From assembly GCA_024692905.1 (NCBI GenBank), contig JAILLY010000114.1, forward strand, positions 1 through 64,000: DNA of 64,000 bases, given 5' to 3'. Shown one piece after another: positions 8,989-17,675 of the stretch; within the stretch, counting starts at the first letter, position 1; every line of letters begins with the position of its first letter. The DNA is from Lachnospiraceae bacterium (GTDB lineage Bacteria; Bacillota; Clostridia; Lachnospirales; Lachnospiraceae). The notes beneath the pieces were generated by a model. That model saw nothing but the letters and a program-made list of their open reading frames with translations. It did no database searches and was not told the origin of the DNA. Made by a program: the position numbers and the translations under genes.

Positions 8989-9963
8989 TCAAATGCTGAG
9001 TGACTTGGTCACTTCATACTCGTATTCGGGGATATCCTTCTGCATCGCAAGCGCCTCATCGATATCGAAATCACAGTATTCTCCGTGCTTATACCCGACT
9101 ACCCTGTTGGTCTTGCCCTGACACAGAAGATCCGCTGCATACGCACCCATCATTGACCCGTAATAGCGGTCCTTACAGGTAGGAGAACCTCCCCGCTGCA
9201 TGTATCCCAAGATGGTCGCCCTCGTCTCAACGCCCGTGGCTGCCTCGATACGCCTTGCCATCGAGGTCGAATGGCCGATACCCTCGGCATTTATGATAAG
9301 GTGATGGGTCTTGCCCCTCTTACGGTTATTGATGATATTATTGATTATCTCCTGCTCCTTATACTGGTATTTCTCGGGAAGGAGTATGTCTTCCGCTCCC
9401 GATGCGACGCCGCACCACAGCGCGATATATCCGGCATTTCGTCCCATGACTTCTATGATAGAACACCTTTCATGGGATGAAGAGGTATCCCTGACCTTAT
9501 CTATGGCCTCCATTGCCGTATTAACCGCGGTATCAAAGCCTATCGTATAATCGGTGCAGGCTATGTCAAGATCTATGGTCCCGGGTATCCCGATCGTGTT
9601 GATGCCGAGCGATGCAAGCGCCTGTGCTCCCCTGTAGGAACCGTCACCGCCTATAACGACCAGGCCATCTATCTTATGCTTTTTGCATATGTCATAGCCC
9701 TTCTTCTGGCCTTCGGGAGTCTTGAACTCCTCGCAGCGCGCGGTACGCAGGATCGTACCTCCCTTTTGGATTATATCCGAAACATCCCTGGGGCTCATCT
9801 CATTCATTTCCTCATTGAGCAGTCCCTGATATCCCTTCTGGATGCCGATCACCCGCTTGCCGTTGGCGATAGAGCGCCTGACCACAGCCCTTATAGCCGC
9901 GTTCATGCCGGGTGCATCGCCCCCGCTCGTAAGTACCGCAACCGTCTTAATCTCTTTAGCCAT
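8989..9963 (-). CDS. pfkA: ATP-dependent 6-phosphofructokinase
   Basis: Committed step of glycolysis: fructose 6-phosphate to fructose 1,6-bisphosphate. 324 residues from the ATG at 9963 (CGGAGGATC upstream); the frame open to 10098 is non-coding and runs into dnaE. The nucleotide loop is GGDGS; the glycine after the Asp is the residue that favours ATP over pyrophosphate. The substrate motif reads GTIDLD where most enzymes have GTIDND; the catalytic first Asp and the second Asp are kept. MGRNAGYIAL and the C-terminal QRGGSPTCKDR (allosteric/substrate Arg region) are present. Lies 67 bases downstream of dnaE. Confidence 0.96.
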   Translation of the reverse strand: MAKEIKTVAVLTSGGDAPGMNAAIRAVVRRSIANGKRVIGIQKGYQGLLNEEMNEMSPRDVSDIIQKGGTILRTARCEEFKTPEGQKKGYDICKKHKIDGLVVIGGDGSYRGAQALASLGINTIGIPGTIDLDIACTDYTIGFDTAVNTAMEAIDKVRDTSSSHERCSIIEVMGRNAGYIALWCGVASGAEDILLPEKYQYKEQEIINNIINNRKRGKTHHLIINAEGIGHSTSMARRIEAATGVETRATILGYMQRGGSPTCKDRYYGSMMGAYAADLLCQGKTNRVVGYKHGEYCDFDIDEALAMQKDIPEYEYEVTKSLSI

Positions 9964-10030
9964 AATATGATCCTCCGATGATCTTCTTACAAGATAATAC
10001 TTCTTTTTCCCGTCCTTTTCAACAGAAAGC

Positions 10031-13000
10031 CTATACAACCTTAATGTTCCCGGCTCCGTACAGCTCTTCAAGCTTCTTTTTAAGATCCTCATCGGCATGA
10101 ACGGTCATGTTAAGAGGGAGTTCCTTCATCTGCCTTGTATCCTCAAGGTATATAACGACCCTGTCCTTCCCGTCCGAATCCGCAATGAGTCTGTAGAGCT
10201 CCTGCTCACTGCCCGAGAACTTATCCTTGTCGCTTACCCTTATCCAGAGCTTTCTGGGGATGTTCTCAAAGGGTATTATCTCCTCGCATATGACTTTCGC
10301 GTCCTTATCCTCTTCAACGGAAGCCTTTCCGCGTATGAATATGCGTGATTCCTCCTTAAGGTATCCTGCATTCCTCTCATAATCCGACGGCCATACGATG
10401 ACCTCGACGGTCCCGACCAGGTCTTCAAGGCTTAAGAATGCCATTGTCTTGCCGTTTTTGGTATATTTTATGGTCTTGTTCTCTATTATGCCGCCTACGG
10501 TGACTCTTTCATTATCCTTAACCTTAACGCCTTTTATCTCCTCATCATAGGCAAAGTCAGTCGTTGTCCGGCTCACGTTCTTCTTCCAGGTCTCCTCATA
10601 GGCCTTGAGCGGATGGCCGCTTACATATATTCCGAGAACCTCCTTTTCGTACGCGAGCATCTCATCCTCGTCATATTCGCCTATATTGGGCATCTTAAGC
10701 TCATAATCGCGCCTGCTGCCTTCGTCGGGAAGTATCTCAAACAGGGACATCTGGCCGTCAAGGTTGTGCTTCCTGTCATTGCTTATGCTGTCCGCTATCT
10801 GCGAATATACGCTCATCTTCTGCTTTCTCGTACCCGGCAGGCAGTCAAGCGCTCCGGCCTTTATGAAACTCTCTATCGTCCTTTTGTTAAGTTCCCTGCC
10901 GGACATCCGGTCAATGAAATCCTTAAGGCTCTTAAACGTCCCTCCGGACTCCCTCCGTTCGACGACCGCCTCTATCACGGGCCTTCCGATACCTTTTATT
11001 GACGCAAGTCCGTACAGTATGTTGCCGTCACGGACCGAAAACTCCGCAACACCCTCGTTTATATCGGGAGGAAGTATCTTTATCCCCATCGATCTGCAGG
11101 TATATATGTAAAATGATACCTTATTGAAATTATCGATCACGCTCGTCATAAGGGCGGCCATGAACTCCACGGGATAATAATGTTTTAACCATGCCGTACG
11201 GTACGCAACCACGGCATATGCGGCCGCGTGGGATTTGTTAAATGCATATTTAGCAAAATCCATCATCTCGTCATAGATATGATTTGCCGTGGATTCCGCG
11301 ATCCCTTTCGCCAAACATCCGGGAACACCCTCCTCCTCGTTTCCGTATACGAAGTTGCGGCGTTCCTTTTCCATGACCGACTGCTTCTTCTTGCTCATCG
11401 CACGCCTTACAAGGTCGCTCCTGCCAAGTGTATAGCCGCCAAGGTCACGTACTATCTGCATGACCTGCTCCTGATACACTATACAGCCGTATGTGGGCTT
11501 AAGAATGGGTTCAAGCTGCGGGCATTCGTATACGATCTCATCCGTGGCATTCTTACCCTTTATATACTGCGGGATGAAATCCATGGGCCCGGGCCGGTAA
11601 AGGGAGATCCCCGCTATCACGTCTTCCATGGACTGCGGTTTTAATTCCTTCATGAAGCTCTTCATCCCGCTGCTCTCAAGCTGGAATATGCCGTCGGTCT
11701 TACCGGTGCCTATATGGTCAAATACGGCCTTATCGTTATAATCTATATCCTCAACCTTTATCTCCCTGCCGCTTGATACCGATGCAAGCCTTGCGGCATC
11801 CTTTATGACGGACAGGTTACGAAGACCAAGGAAATCCATCTTCAAAAGACCGAGTTCTTCAAGTGTTGTCATGACATACTGCGTGGTTATCGTACCGTCT
11901 GCGCCGCGTGACAGGGGTACATATTCATCCGCCGCTTCGGGGCATATGACGACGCCCGCGGCATGCATAGAGGTATGTCTCGGGAGTCCCTCAAGCCTCA
12001 TGCACATATCTATGAGATTCCGGGCCTGATCGTCGCTATCATACAGTTTTTTGAACTCCTGGCCATAACTTAAAGCGTCCTTTAACGTTATCCCGAGGTC
12101 ATTCGGGATGAGCTTTGCGATCATATCGCAGTACGAATAAGGCAGATCCATGGCACGGCCGACATCCCTTACAACGCCCTTTGCCGCCATTGTTCCGAAG
12201 GTGACTATCTGGACCACCTTTTCCCTGCCATACTTTTCCGTCACGTAATCGATGACTTTCTGTCGCCCCTCGGGCTCAAAGTCTATATCTATATCGGGCA
12301 TCGTGACACGCTCAGGATTTAAGAAACGTTCAAACAGCAGGCTGTATCTTATCGGATCTATATCGGTTATCTCAAGACAGTAGGATACTATGCTGCCTGC
12401 TGCCGAGCCCCTTCCGGGTCCCACGGCAACATCATGTGTCTTGGCATAGTTTATGAAATCCCATACGATCAGGAAATAATCGACAAAACCCATGGTACGT
12501 ATGGTCTCAAGCTCATATTCCATACGTTCCTCAAGATCCTTTCCGTGATCCGGATACCGCTTATCAAGCCCCTTTGTACACAGTTCCTTAAGATATGAAA
12601 AGGATGTATACCCTTCGGGGATATCGTATCTTGGCAGCTTATATGATCCGAATTCTATATCAACGTTGCATCTGTCGGCGATCTTCTGTGTGTTCTCAAG
12701 CGCCTCAAGCGCATACGGGAACAGTTCCTTCATCTCTTCTTCGGACTTTATGTAGAACTGGCCTCCCTCATAGCGCATCCTGTCCTCATCCTGGACCTTC
12801 TTACCGGTCTGGATGCACAGAAGCACATCATGGCTTGCCGCGTCATCCGCATATGTGTAATGGATATCATTTGTAGCTATAAGAGGGATGTTAAGCTCCT
12901 TACTCATCCTTATAAGATCGGAATTAACGTTCCTCTGCACCGGGATCCCGTGATCCTGCAGTTCAAGGAAATAGTTTCCCTCGCCGAAACAGTCAAGATG

Positions 13001-13483
13001 CCTAAGCGCCGCCTCCTTCGCCTCATCATACAGGCCTCTTGCAAGAAGCCTCTGTACCTCACCGGCAAGGCAGGCCGAACTGCAGATGATACCCTCATGG
13101 AATTCCCTGAGTATCTCCATGTCCACCCTCGGGCGGTAGTAGAAACCCTCGGTAAATCCATGGCTTACTATCTTGCAGAGATTTGAATAACCGATGTTAT
13201 TCTCAGCAAGGAGTATCAGATGATGATATCTGTCCTCTCCGTGACTGGCCTCCTTATCAAACCGGCTGCCGGGCGCCACATACACTTCGCATCCGATGAC
13301 AGGTTTGATCCCTGCATCCTTTGCAGCCCTGTAAAAGTCAATAACGCCGTACATTACGCCGTGATCCGTGATGGCTGCGGCATTCATGCCGAGCTCTTTG
13401 ACCCTGCGCACATATTCCTTTATCTTGTTGGAACCATCCAGAAGCGAGAATTCCGTATGGCTGTGAAGATGAACAAATGACAT
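10031..13483 (-). CDS. dnaE: DNA polymerase III alpha subunit (DnaE)
   Basis: Replicative C-family polymerase; in Firmicutes that also have PolC, DnaE usually extends primers on the lagging strand. The 1150-residue protein is in the DnaE order: PHP domain (FVHLHSHTEFSLLDG, residues 1-270), the polymerase core with GPGRGSAAGS and PDIDIDFEPEGR (metal-binding aspartates), a helix-hairpin-helix region (YGLASIKGIGRPVIEAV, about 800-830), then an OB fold (VTVGGIIENKTIKYTKNGK, about 975-1050). The ATG at 13483 has GAGAGGTG upstream; the 16-codon extension is unlikely. A TGGTATCAT extended -10 lies about 30 bases upstream. Confidence 0.97.
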   Translation of the reverse strand: MSFVHLHSHTEFSLLDGSNKIKEYVRRVKELGMNAAAITDHGVMYGVIDFYRAAKDAGIKPVIGCEVYVAPGSRFDKEASHGEDRYHHLILLAENNIGYSNLCKIVSHGFTEGFYYRPRVDMEILREFHEGIICSSACLAGEVQRLLARGLYDEAKEAALRHLDCFGEGNYFLELQDHGIPVQRNVNSDLIRMSKELNIPLIATNDIHYTYADDAASHDVLLCIQTGKKVQDEDRMRYEGGQFYIKSEEEMKELFPYALEALENTQKIADRCNVDIEFGSYKLPRYDIPEGYTSFSYLKELCTKGLDKRYPDHGKDLEERMEYELETIRTMGFVDYFLIVWDFINYAKTHDVAVGPGRGSAAGSIVSYCLEITDIDPIRYSLLFERFLNPERVTMPDIDIDFEPEGRQKVIDYVTEKYGREKVVQIVTFGTMAAKGVVRDVGRAMDLPYSYCDMIAKLIPNDLGITLKDALSYGQEFKKLYDSDDQARNLIDMCMRLEGLPRHTSMHAAGVVICPEAADEYVPLSRGADGTITTQYVMTTLEELGLLKMDFLGLRNLSVIKDAARLASVSSGREIKVEDIDYNDKAVFDHIGTGKTDGIFQLESSGMKSFMKELKPQSMEDVIAGISLYRPGPMDFIPQYIKGKNATDEIVYECPQLEPILKPTYGCIVYQEQVMQIVRDLGGYTLGRSDLVRRAMSKKKQSVMEKERRNFVYGNEEEGVPGCLAKGIAESTANHIYDEMMDFAKYAFNKSHAAAYAVVAYRTAWLKHYYPVEFMAALMTSVIDNFNKVSFYIYTCRSMGIKILPPDINEGVAEFSVRDGNILYGLASIKGIGRPVIEAVVERRESGGTFKSLKDFIDRMSGRELNKRTIESFIKAGALDCLPGTRKQKMSVYSQIADSISNDRKHNLDGQMSLFEILPDEGSRRDYELKMPNIGEYDEDEMLAYEKEVLGIYVSGHPLKAYEETWKKNVSRTTTDFAYDEEIKGVKVKDNERVTVGGIIENKTIKYTKNGKTMAFLSLEDLVGTVEVIVWPSDYERNAGYLKEESRIFIRGKASVEEDKDAKVICEEIIPFENIPRKLWIRVSDKDKFSGSEQELYRLIADSDGKDRVVIYLEDTRQMKELPLNMTVHADEDLKKKLEELYGAGNIKVV

Positions 13484-13539
13484 AGAACACCTCTCTATCC
13501 GGTAAATCAATGATACCATACTTCCGGTCACGGTTCTAC

Positions 13540-13588
13540 AAAAAAAGGCAGGTATGCAGCCGGTCGGTTCACCGTCTGAATACCTGCC
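13540..13588 (-). terminator. Intrinsic terminator after metK
   Basis: On the minus strand, GGCAGGTAT pairs with ATACCTGCC around a long partly paired loop (ACGGTGAACCGACCGG), then seven T. It lies about 60 bases past the metK stop and just upstream of dnaE, insulating the two. Confidence 0.8.
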
Positions 13589-13650
13589 AAATTGGCTTTT
13601 AATAAATCAAGTCCTGATTTAACTTCCTGAAAAATCCCGTATTTGCGGGC

Positions 13651-14832
13651 TTAGAGATACTTCTTTAATACATCAACCTTATTGAGGGCTTCCCAGGGAA
13701 GATCAAGGTCGTTGCGTCCGAAATGTCCGTAAGCAGCAGTCTGCTTGTAGATCGGACGGCGAAGGTCAAGCATCTTTATTATGCCTGCCGGACGAAGATC
13801 GAAGTTCTCGCGTACTACCTCGACAAGCTTATCATCGCTTAACTTACCTGTACCGAAGGTATCGATCATTATCGAAGTGGGCTGTGCCACACCGATAGCA
13901 TATGAAAGCTGTATCTCACACTTATCGGCAAGTCCCGAGGCAACGATGTTCTTGGCAACATATCTTGCAGCGTAAGCCGCGCTTCTGTCAACCTTGGTGC
14001 AGTCCTTGCCTGAGAATGCGCCGCCGCCATGACGTGCATATCCGCCGTAGGTATCAACTATTATCTTACGGCCCGTAAGACCTGCATCACCGTGAGGGCC
14101 TCCGATAACGAAACGTCCCGTGGGATTGATGAAGAACTTTGTCTTATCATCGATGAGCTCCTTGGGAAGAACCGGATCGAATACGTACTTCTTTATATCC
14201 TCATGGATCTGTTCCTGGGTCACATCATCATCATGCTGGGTTGAGAGTACTACGGCTTCGAGCCTTAAAGGCTTGCCGTTCTCATCGTATTCAACGGATA
14301 CCTGACTCTTGCCGTCGGGCCTTAAATACTTAAGAGTGCCGTCTTTGCGGACTTCCGTGAGCTTCTTGGCAAGTTTATGCGCAAGTGAGATGGGATAAGG
14401 CATATATTCATCGGTCTCATTTGTAGCATACCCGAACATCATGCCCTGATCGCCGGCTCCGGTATCGAGATCATCCTTAAGCGATCCTTCCTTTGCCTCA
14501 AGAGCCTTATCAACACCCATCGCAATGTCGCTTGACTGCTCATCGATCGCAACGAGCACCGCACAGGTATTTCCGTCAAATCCGTATTCGGACTTGGTAT
14601 AGCCTATCTCCCTTACCGTATCCCTTACCACCTTCTGCATATCTACATAAGCATTTGTGGTGATCTCACCGGTTATAAGTACGAAACCGGTACAGCATGC
14701 GGTCTCACAGGCAACCCTGCTCATGGGGTCCTGTTCCATGCATGCATCAAGTATAGCGTCCGAGATCGCATCGCAGACTTTGTCCGGATGACCTTCGGTT
14801 ACCGACTCGGAAGTAAATAAATATTTCTCCAT
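13651..14832 (-). CDS. metK: S-adenosylmethionine synthetase
   Basis: Makes SAM from methionine and ATP. 393 residues, full length. Signatures: [21 protein letters not shown] at the N-terminus, the hexapeptide-like [16 protein letters not shown] (ATP-binding), [21 protein letters not shown] with GGGAFSGKD (P-loop and triphosphate Lys/Asp), and DLRPAGII near the C-terminus. AAGGAGG precedes the ATG. It has its own promoter and a short leader (see 14833-14932) that does not look like the common SAM-I riboswitch. Confidence 0.97.
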   Translation of the reverse strand: MEKYLFTSESVTEGHPDKVCDAISDAILDACMEQDPMSRVACETACCTGFVLITGEITTNAYVDMQKVVRDTVREIGYTKSEYGFDGNTCAVLVAIDEQSSDIAMGVDKALEAKEGSLKDDLDTGAGDQGMMFGYATNETDEYMPYPISLAHKLAKKLTEVRKDGTLKYLRPDGKSQVSVEYDENGKPLRLEAVVLSTQHDDDVTQEQIHEDIKKYVFDPVLPKELIDDKTKFFINPTGRFVIGGPHGDAGLTGRKIIVDTYGGYARHGGGAFSGKDCTKVDRSAAYAARYVAKNIVASGLADKCEIQLSYAIGVAQPTSIMIDTFGTGKLSDDKLVEVVRENFDLRPAGIIKMLDLRRPIYKQTAAYGHFGRNDLDLPWEALNKVDVLKKYL

Positions 14833-14932
14833 ATGATACCTCCTTACATATTGAAAAAAAGCCTCTCATTGCTCGATCACTCGCTCCGATTGGCATCATT
14901 AAGAGCATACTATCTTTGCAGGGTAACGTCAA
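14833..14932 (-). promoter_or_regulatory. metK promoter and short U-tract leader
   Basis: Minus strand: TTGACG (14932-14927), 17-base spacer, TATGCT (14909-14904). The leader of about 65 bases contains GGAGCGAGTGATCGAGC, then GAGAGGC and seven T, then AAGGAGG and the ATG. The U-tract suggests attenuation, but I find only a weak GCC...GGC closing stem. No SAM-I, SAM-II or SMK consensus is seen. Confidence 0.5.
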
Positions 14933-15027
14933 GATATTTATTCGTTGACTTTTCCCATGCTTATTCTTATACTTATGTTGTATTACTGTCGAAAAATACT
15001 GTTTTTTTACTGCAAGGAAACTACTTT

Positions 15028-16110
15028 ATGAAGCGTGTAAGAACCTCTGAACTGGTCCCGGGTATGGTGACCGCCGAGGATGTTTATTCCTATAATAATC
15101 AGATGATAGTTCCGAACAATACGGAACTGACGGATAAGATGATCACCCGTCTGGAATTCTATTCCGTCCTTGCCGTGCGTATAAAGGACGATATAATGCC
15201 GGCTTCAAATGAGGTCAGTCCTTTCGATCTGCCCTCATATTCGCAGCGTATCAAGGCAAGCAAGGAGTTCAAGGAATTCGAAGCCAGCTTCGTGCGTACC
15301 ACCGAGAGCTTTAAGAAGAACCTGCGCTCCATAGTGGATGACCGGGCTCCGATAAACACGGAAGAACTTTGCAACAGCATTTCCAATCTTATGGCCAACC
15401 AGACGACTACGATATCCATCTTCGATATGCTCCATAACATGCGTCAGTACGATGACCTGACATATGCACACTGCATAAATGTCAGCCTTATCTGCAACGT
15501 GTTCGCCAAGTGGCTCAAGCTTCCGCCTTCGGAAGTCGATAAGCTGACTCTCTGCGGACTGCTTCATGATATAGGCAAGCTTGCGATACCCGATAACATC
15601 ATCCGCAAGCCCGATAAGCTGACGGCCGATGAATATAATATCATAAAGACCCATACCCTTCAGGGATACAATATCCTCAAAGGATATGATAACGTAAGCG
15701 ATGATATAAAGGAAAGCGCTCTCATGCATCACGAAAGATGCGACGGGACCGGTTATCCTCTGGGGCTTACCGGGGATAAGATCAATAAATATGCCAAGGT
15801 CGTTGCGATCGCCGATGTATACGATGCAATGACTGCTGCTCGTGTATACCGCGGACCCTTATGTCCGTTCAAGGTAATAGGTATATTTGAGACCGACGGA
15901 TTAAATAAGTACGACAGCAAGTTCATCATGGTATTCCTTGAACATATAGCATCGACTTATATCAAGAACCGCGTACGTCTCAATAACGGCATGGAAGGTG
16001 AAGTAGTGTTCATGAACAAGAATGCTCTCTCAAGGCCCATGGTCCAGTGCCGCAACAGGTTCATCGACCTGTCCAAGGAACCGGATGTATACATAGAAAC
16101 CTTTGTATGA
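15028..16110 (+). CDS. HD-GYP domain protein (probable cyclic-di-GMP phosphodiesterase)
   Basis: 360 residues from the ATG at 15028 (AAGGAAA upstream); the longer open frame crosses the metK promoter on the other strand and is rejected. The N-terminal 130 residues form a DUF3391-like region (MKRVRTSELVPGMVTAEDVY). The HD-GYP domain follows: the metal-binding HD in GLLHDIGKLAIPDNI, KTHTLQGYNIL, HHERCDGTGYPLGLTG (the GYP signature) and AIADVYDAMTAARVYR. All metal ligands appear present. The family hydrolyses c-di-GMP to GMP. A PilZ-like tail or other output domain is not seen, only about 40 extra residues at the C-terminus. Confidence 0.9.
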   Translation: MKRVRTSELVPGMVTAEDVYSYNNQMIVPNNTELTDKMITRLEFYSVLAVRIKDDIMPASNEVSPFDLPSYSQRIKASKEFKEFEASFVRTTESFKKNLRSIVDDRAPINTEELCNSISNLMANQTTTISIFDMLHNMRQYDDLTYAHCINVSLICNVFAKWLKLPPSEVDKLTLCGLLHDIGKLAIPDNIIRKPDKLTADEYNIIKTHTLQGYNILKGYDNVSDDIKESALMHHERCDGTGYPLGLTGDKINKYAKVVAIADVYDAMTAARVYRGPLCPFKVIGIFETDGLNKYDSKFIMVFLEHIASTYIKNRVRLNNGMEGEVVFMNKNALSRPMVQCRNRFIDLSKEPDVYIETFV

Positions 16111-16112
16111 AT

Positions 16113-16144
16113 AAAAAAAGAATCCTTACGGATTCTTTTTTTTT
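16113..16144. terminator. Bidirectional intrinsic terminator between the HD-GYP gene and murA
   Basis: Stem AAGAATCC with GGATTCTT around TTAC, flanked by A and T runs, so it can end both the plus-strand HD-GYP transcript and the minus-strand murA transcript. Confidence 0.85.
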
Positions 16145-16154
16145 CTCAAATTTC

Positions 16155-16192
16155 GTCATAAGGGATACCGCTTGCGGTGGATTCCTTATGAC
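16155..16192. repeat. Intergenic hairpin repeat, copy B (TCATAAGG-type)
   Basis: Outer 9-bp stem GTCATAAGG with CCTTATGAC; inner ACCG-CTTG-CGGT stem-loop. The first bases (TCATAAGGGATNCC) and the last (TCCTTATGA) match copy A at 5794-5834, while the centre differs. It sits between the murA stop and a terminator. Confidence 0.6.
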
Positions 16193-16193
16193 A

Positions 16194-17486
16194 TCAGCCG
16201 GTTTTTAATCTGAATTTCTGTATATCCCTCTCGGCGCTGACTTTTTCGATCTGGGCTCCGAGGTTCTGCAGCTTCTCGGGGAAGTCCTCATATCCTCTTT
16301 CGATATAATAGATATCATCCACTGTTGAAATACCGTCTGCCGCAAGCGCCGCTATGACCAACGCGGCTCCGGCCCTTAAGTCCGGTGCGGATATCGGAGC
16401 GCCCGTAAGCTTGTTAACGCCCTCGACTATGGCCGTATTTCCTTCAACCTTTATATTTGCTCCCATCTTAAGCAGTTCATCGACATATTTGAACCTGTTT
16501 TCAAATATGCTCTCGGTTACCACACAGGTTCCGTCGGAGATCGACAGTGCCGCTGCGATCTGCGGCTGCATATCGGTAGGGAATCCGGGATAAGGGAGCG
16601 TCTTTACATGCGTATGCTTAAGCTGTCTTGAGGAAACGACCCTTAATTCATCGTCAAATTCCTCAACCTCACATCCCATTTCAATGAGCTTCGCCGTGAT
16701 CGACTCCAAATGCTTGGGTATGACGTTCTTTATCGTAACATCACCCTTGGTGATCGCTGCCGCGAACATATAGGTTCCGGCCTCTATCTGGTCGGGGATT
16801 ATCGAATATGTGGTACCGTGGAGCTTCTCAACGCCCCTTATCCTTATGACATCGGTACCTGCTCCCTTGATGTTGGCGCCCATGCTGTTAAGGAAGTTGG
16901 CAACGTCAACGACATGCGGTTCCTTGGCTGCATTCTCGATTATGGTCTTACCTTCGGCAAGTGCTGCTGCCATCATTATGTTTATCGTGGCGCCTACGGT
17001 AACTACATCAAGATAGATATGATTTCCTACAAGCCTCTCGGCATCTGCCGTGATAAGACCCCTTGCGATCCTTACATCGGCTCCGAGTGCACGAAATCCC
17101 TTGATATGCTGGTCTATCGGGCGGCTTCCTATATTACATCCTCCGGGAAGAGCCACTTCCGCATCCCTGTATTTACCAAGCAGTGCGCCCAGCATGTAAT
17201 ATGAAGCCCTTATCTTCTTTATATATGAGGCGTCTATCGTATGCTCCGTGATCATGGAAGCATTTATCTTAACGGTATGACGGTCAAGATGCTCAACGAC
17301 TACGCCTATGCTTTCCATTGCCATGATGAGGACATTGGTGTCCCTTACATCCGGCAGGTTTTCAATTATTACCGTTTCGTCGGTCATGACGGCCGTTGCC
17401 AGGATCGCAAGCGCGGCATTCTTGGCTCCGCCTATCTCAACTTCTCCGACTAAGGGGTTTCCTCCCCTGATAACATATTGTTCCAC
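16194..17486 (-). CDS. murA: UDP-N-acetylglucosamine 1-carboxyvinyltransferase
   Basis: First committed step of peptidoglycan synthesis: transfers enolpyruvate from PEP to UDP-GlcNAc. 430 residues from a GTG at 17486, preceded by AGAGGAAACGCA; this places the start at the conserved EQYVIRGG N-terminus. Landmarks: GGAKNAAL (active-site Lys), the PGGCNIGSRPIDQHIKGF loop, where the conserved PEP-attacking Cys (LPGGCNIG) is present so it should be fosfomycin-sensitive by that criterion, and PGFPTDMQPQ. It is near full family length. Confidence 0.95.
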   Translation of the reverse strand: MEQYVIRGGNPLVGEVEIGGAKNAALAILATAVMTDETVIIENLPDVRDTNVLIMAMESIGVVVEHLDRHTVKINASMITEHTIDASYIKKIRASYYMLGALLGKYRDAEVALPGGCNIGSRPIDQHIKGFRALGADVRIARGLITADAERLVGNHIYLDVVTVGATINIMMAAALAEGKTIIENAAKEPHVVDVANFLNSMGANIKGAGTDVIRIRGVEKLHGTTYSIIPDQIEAGTYMFAAAITKGDVTIKNVIPKHLESITAKLIEMGCEVEEFDDELRVVSSRQLKHTHVKTLPYPGFPTDMQPQIAAALSISDGTCVVTESIFENRFKYVDELLKMGANIKVEGNTAIVEGVNKLTGAPISAPDLRAGAALVIAALAADGISTVDDIYYIERGYEDFPEKLQNLGAQIEKVSAERDIQKFRLKTG

Positions 17487-17549
17487 TGCGTTTCCTCTGA
17501 GTTGTTTAAATCCGTATTCACAGTTGTTGCATTTTATGAATACGTACAG

Positions 17550-17578
17550 ATTATAAACCACAGGAACATGGTTGTAAA
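17550..17578 (-). promoter_or_regulatory. Predicted murA promoter
   Basis: Minus strand TTTACA (17578-17573), 17-base spacer, TATAAT (17555-17550). The leader can form a hairpin from CGTATTCA with TGAATACG before the GTG start. Confidence 0.6.
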
Positions 17579-17675
17579 TCCGAACTCATTTTCTGTTAAA
17601 TATTACGAATTTGTTACAAATTTCGCAGGAATTATTTATACATCATTTTACTTGACAATCATCCTGCCGCTTAAT

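Noticed and set aside
9964..10098. Extended N-terminus of phosphofructokinase
   Set aside because: The open frame runs into the end of dnaE and lacks a ribosome site; the ATG at 9963 has GGAGG and matches the family start.
14833..14932. SAM-I or SMK riboswitch before metK
   Set aside because: The leader is too short and none of the conserved core sequence or kink-turn is visible.
14833..15027. 65-codon N-terminal extension of the HD-GYP protein
   Set aside because: It overlaps the divergent metK promoter, is unlike the family and the ATG at 15028 has its own ribosome site.
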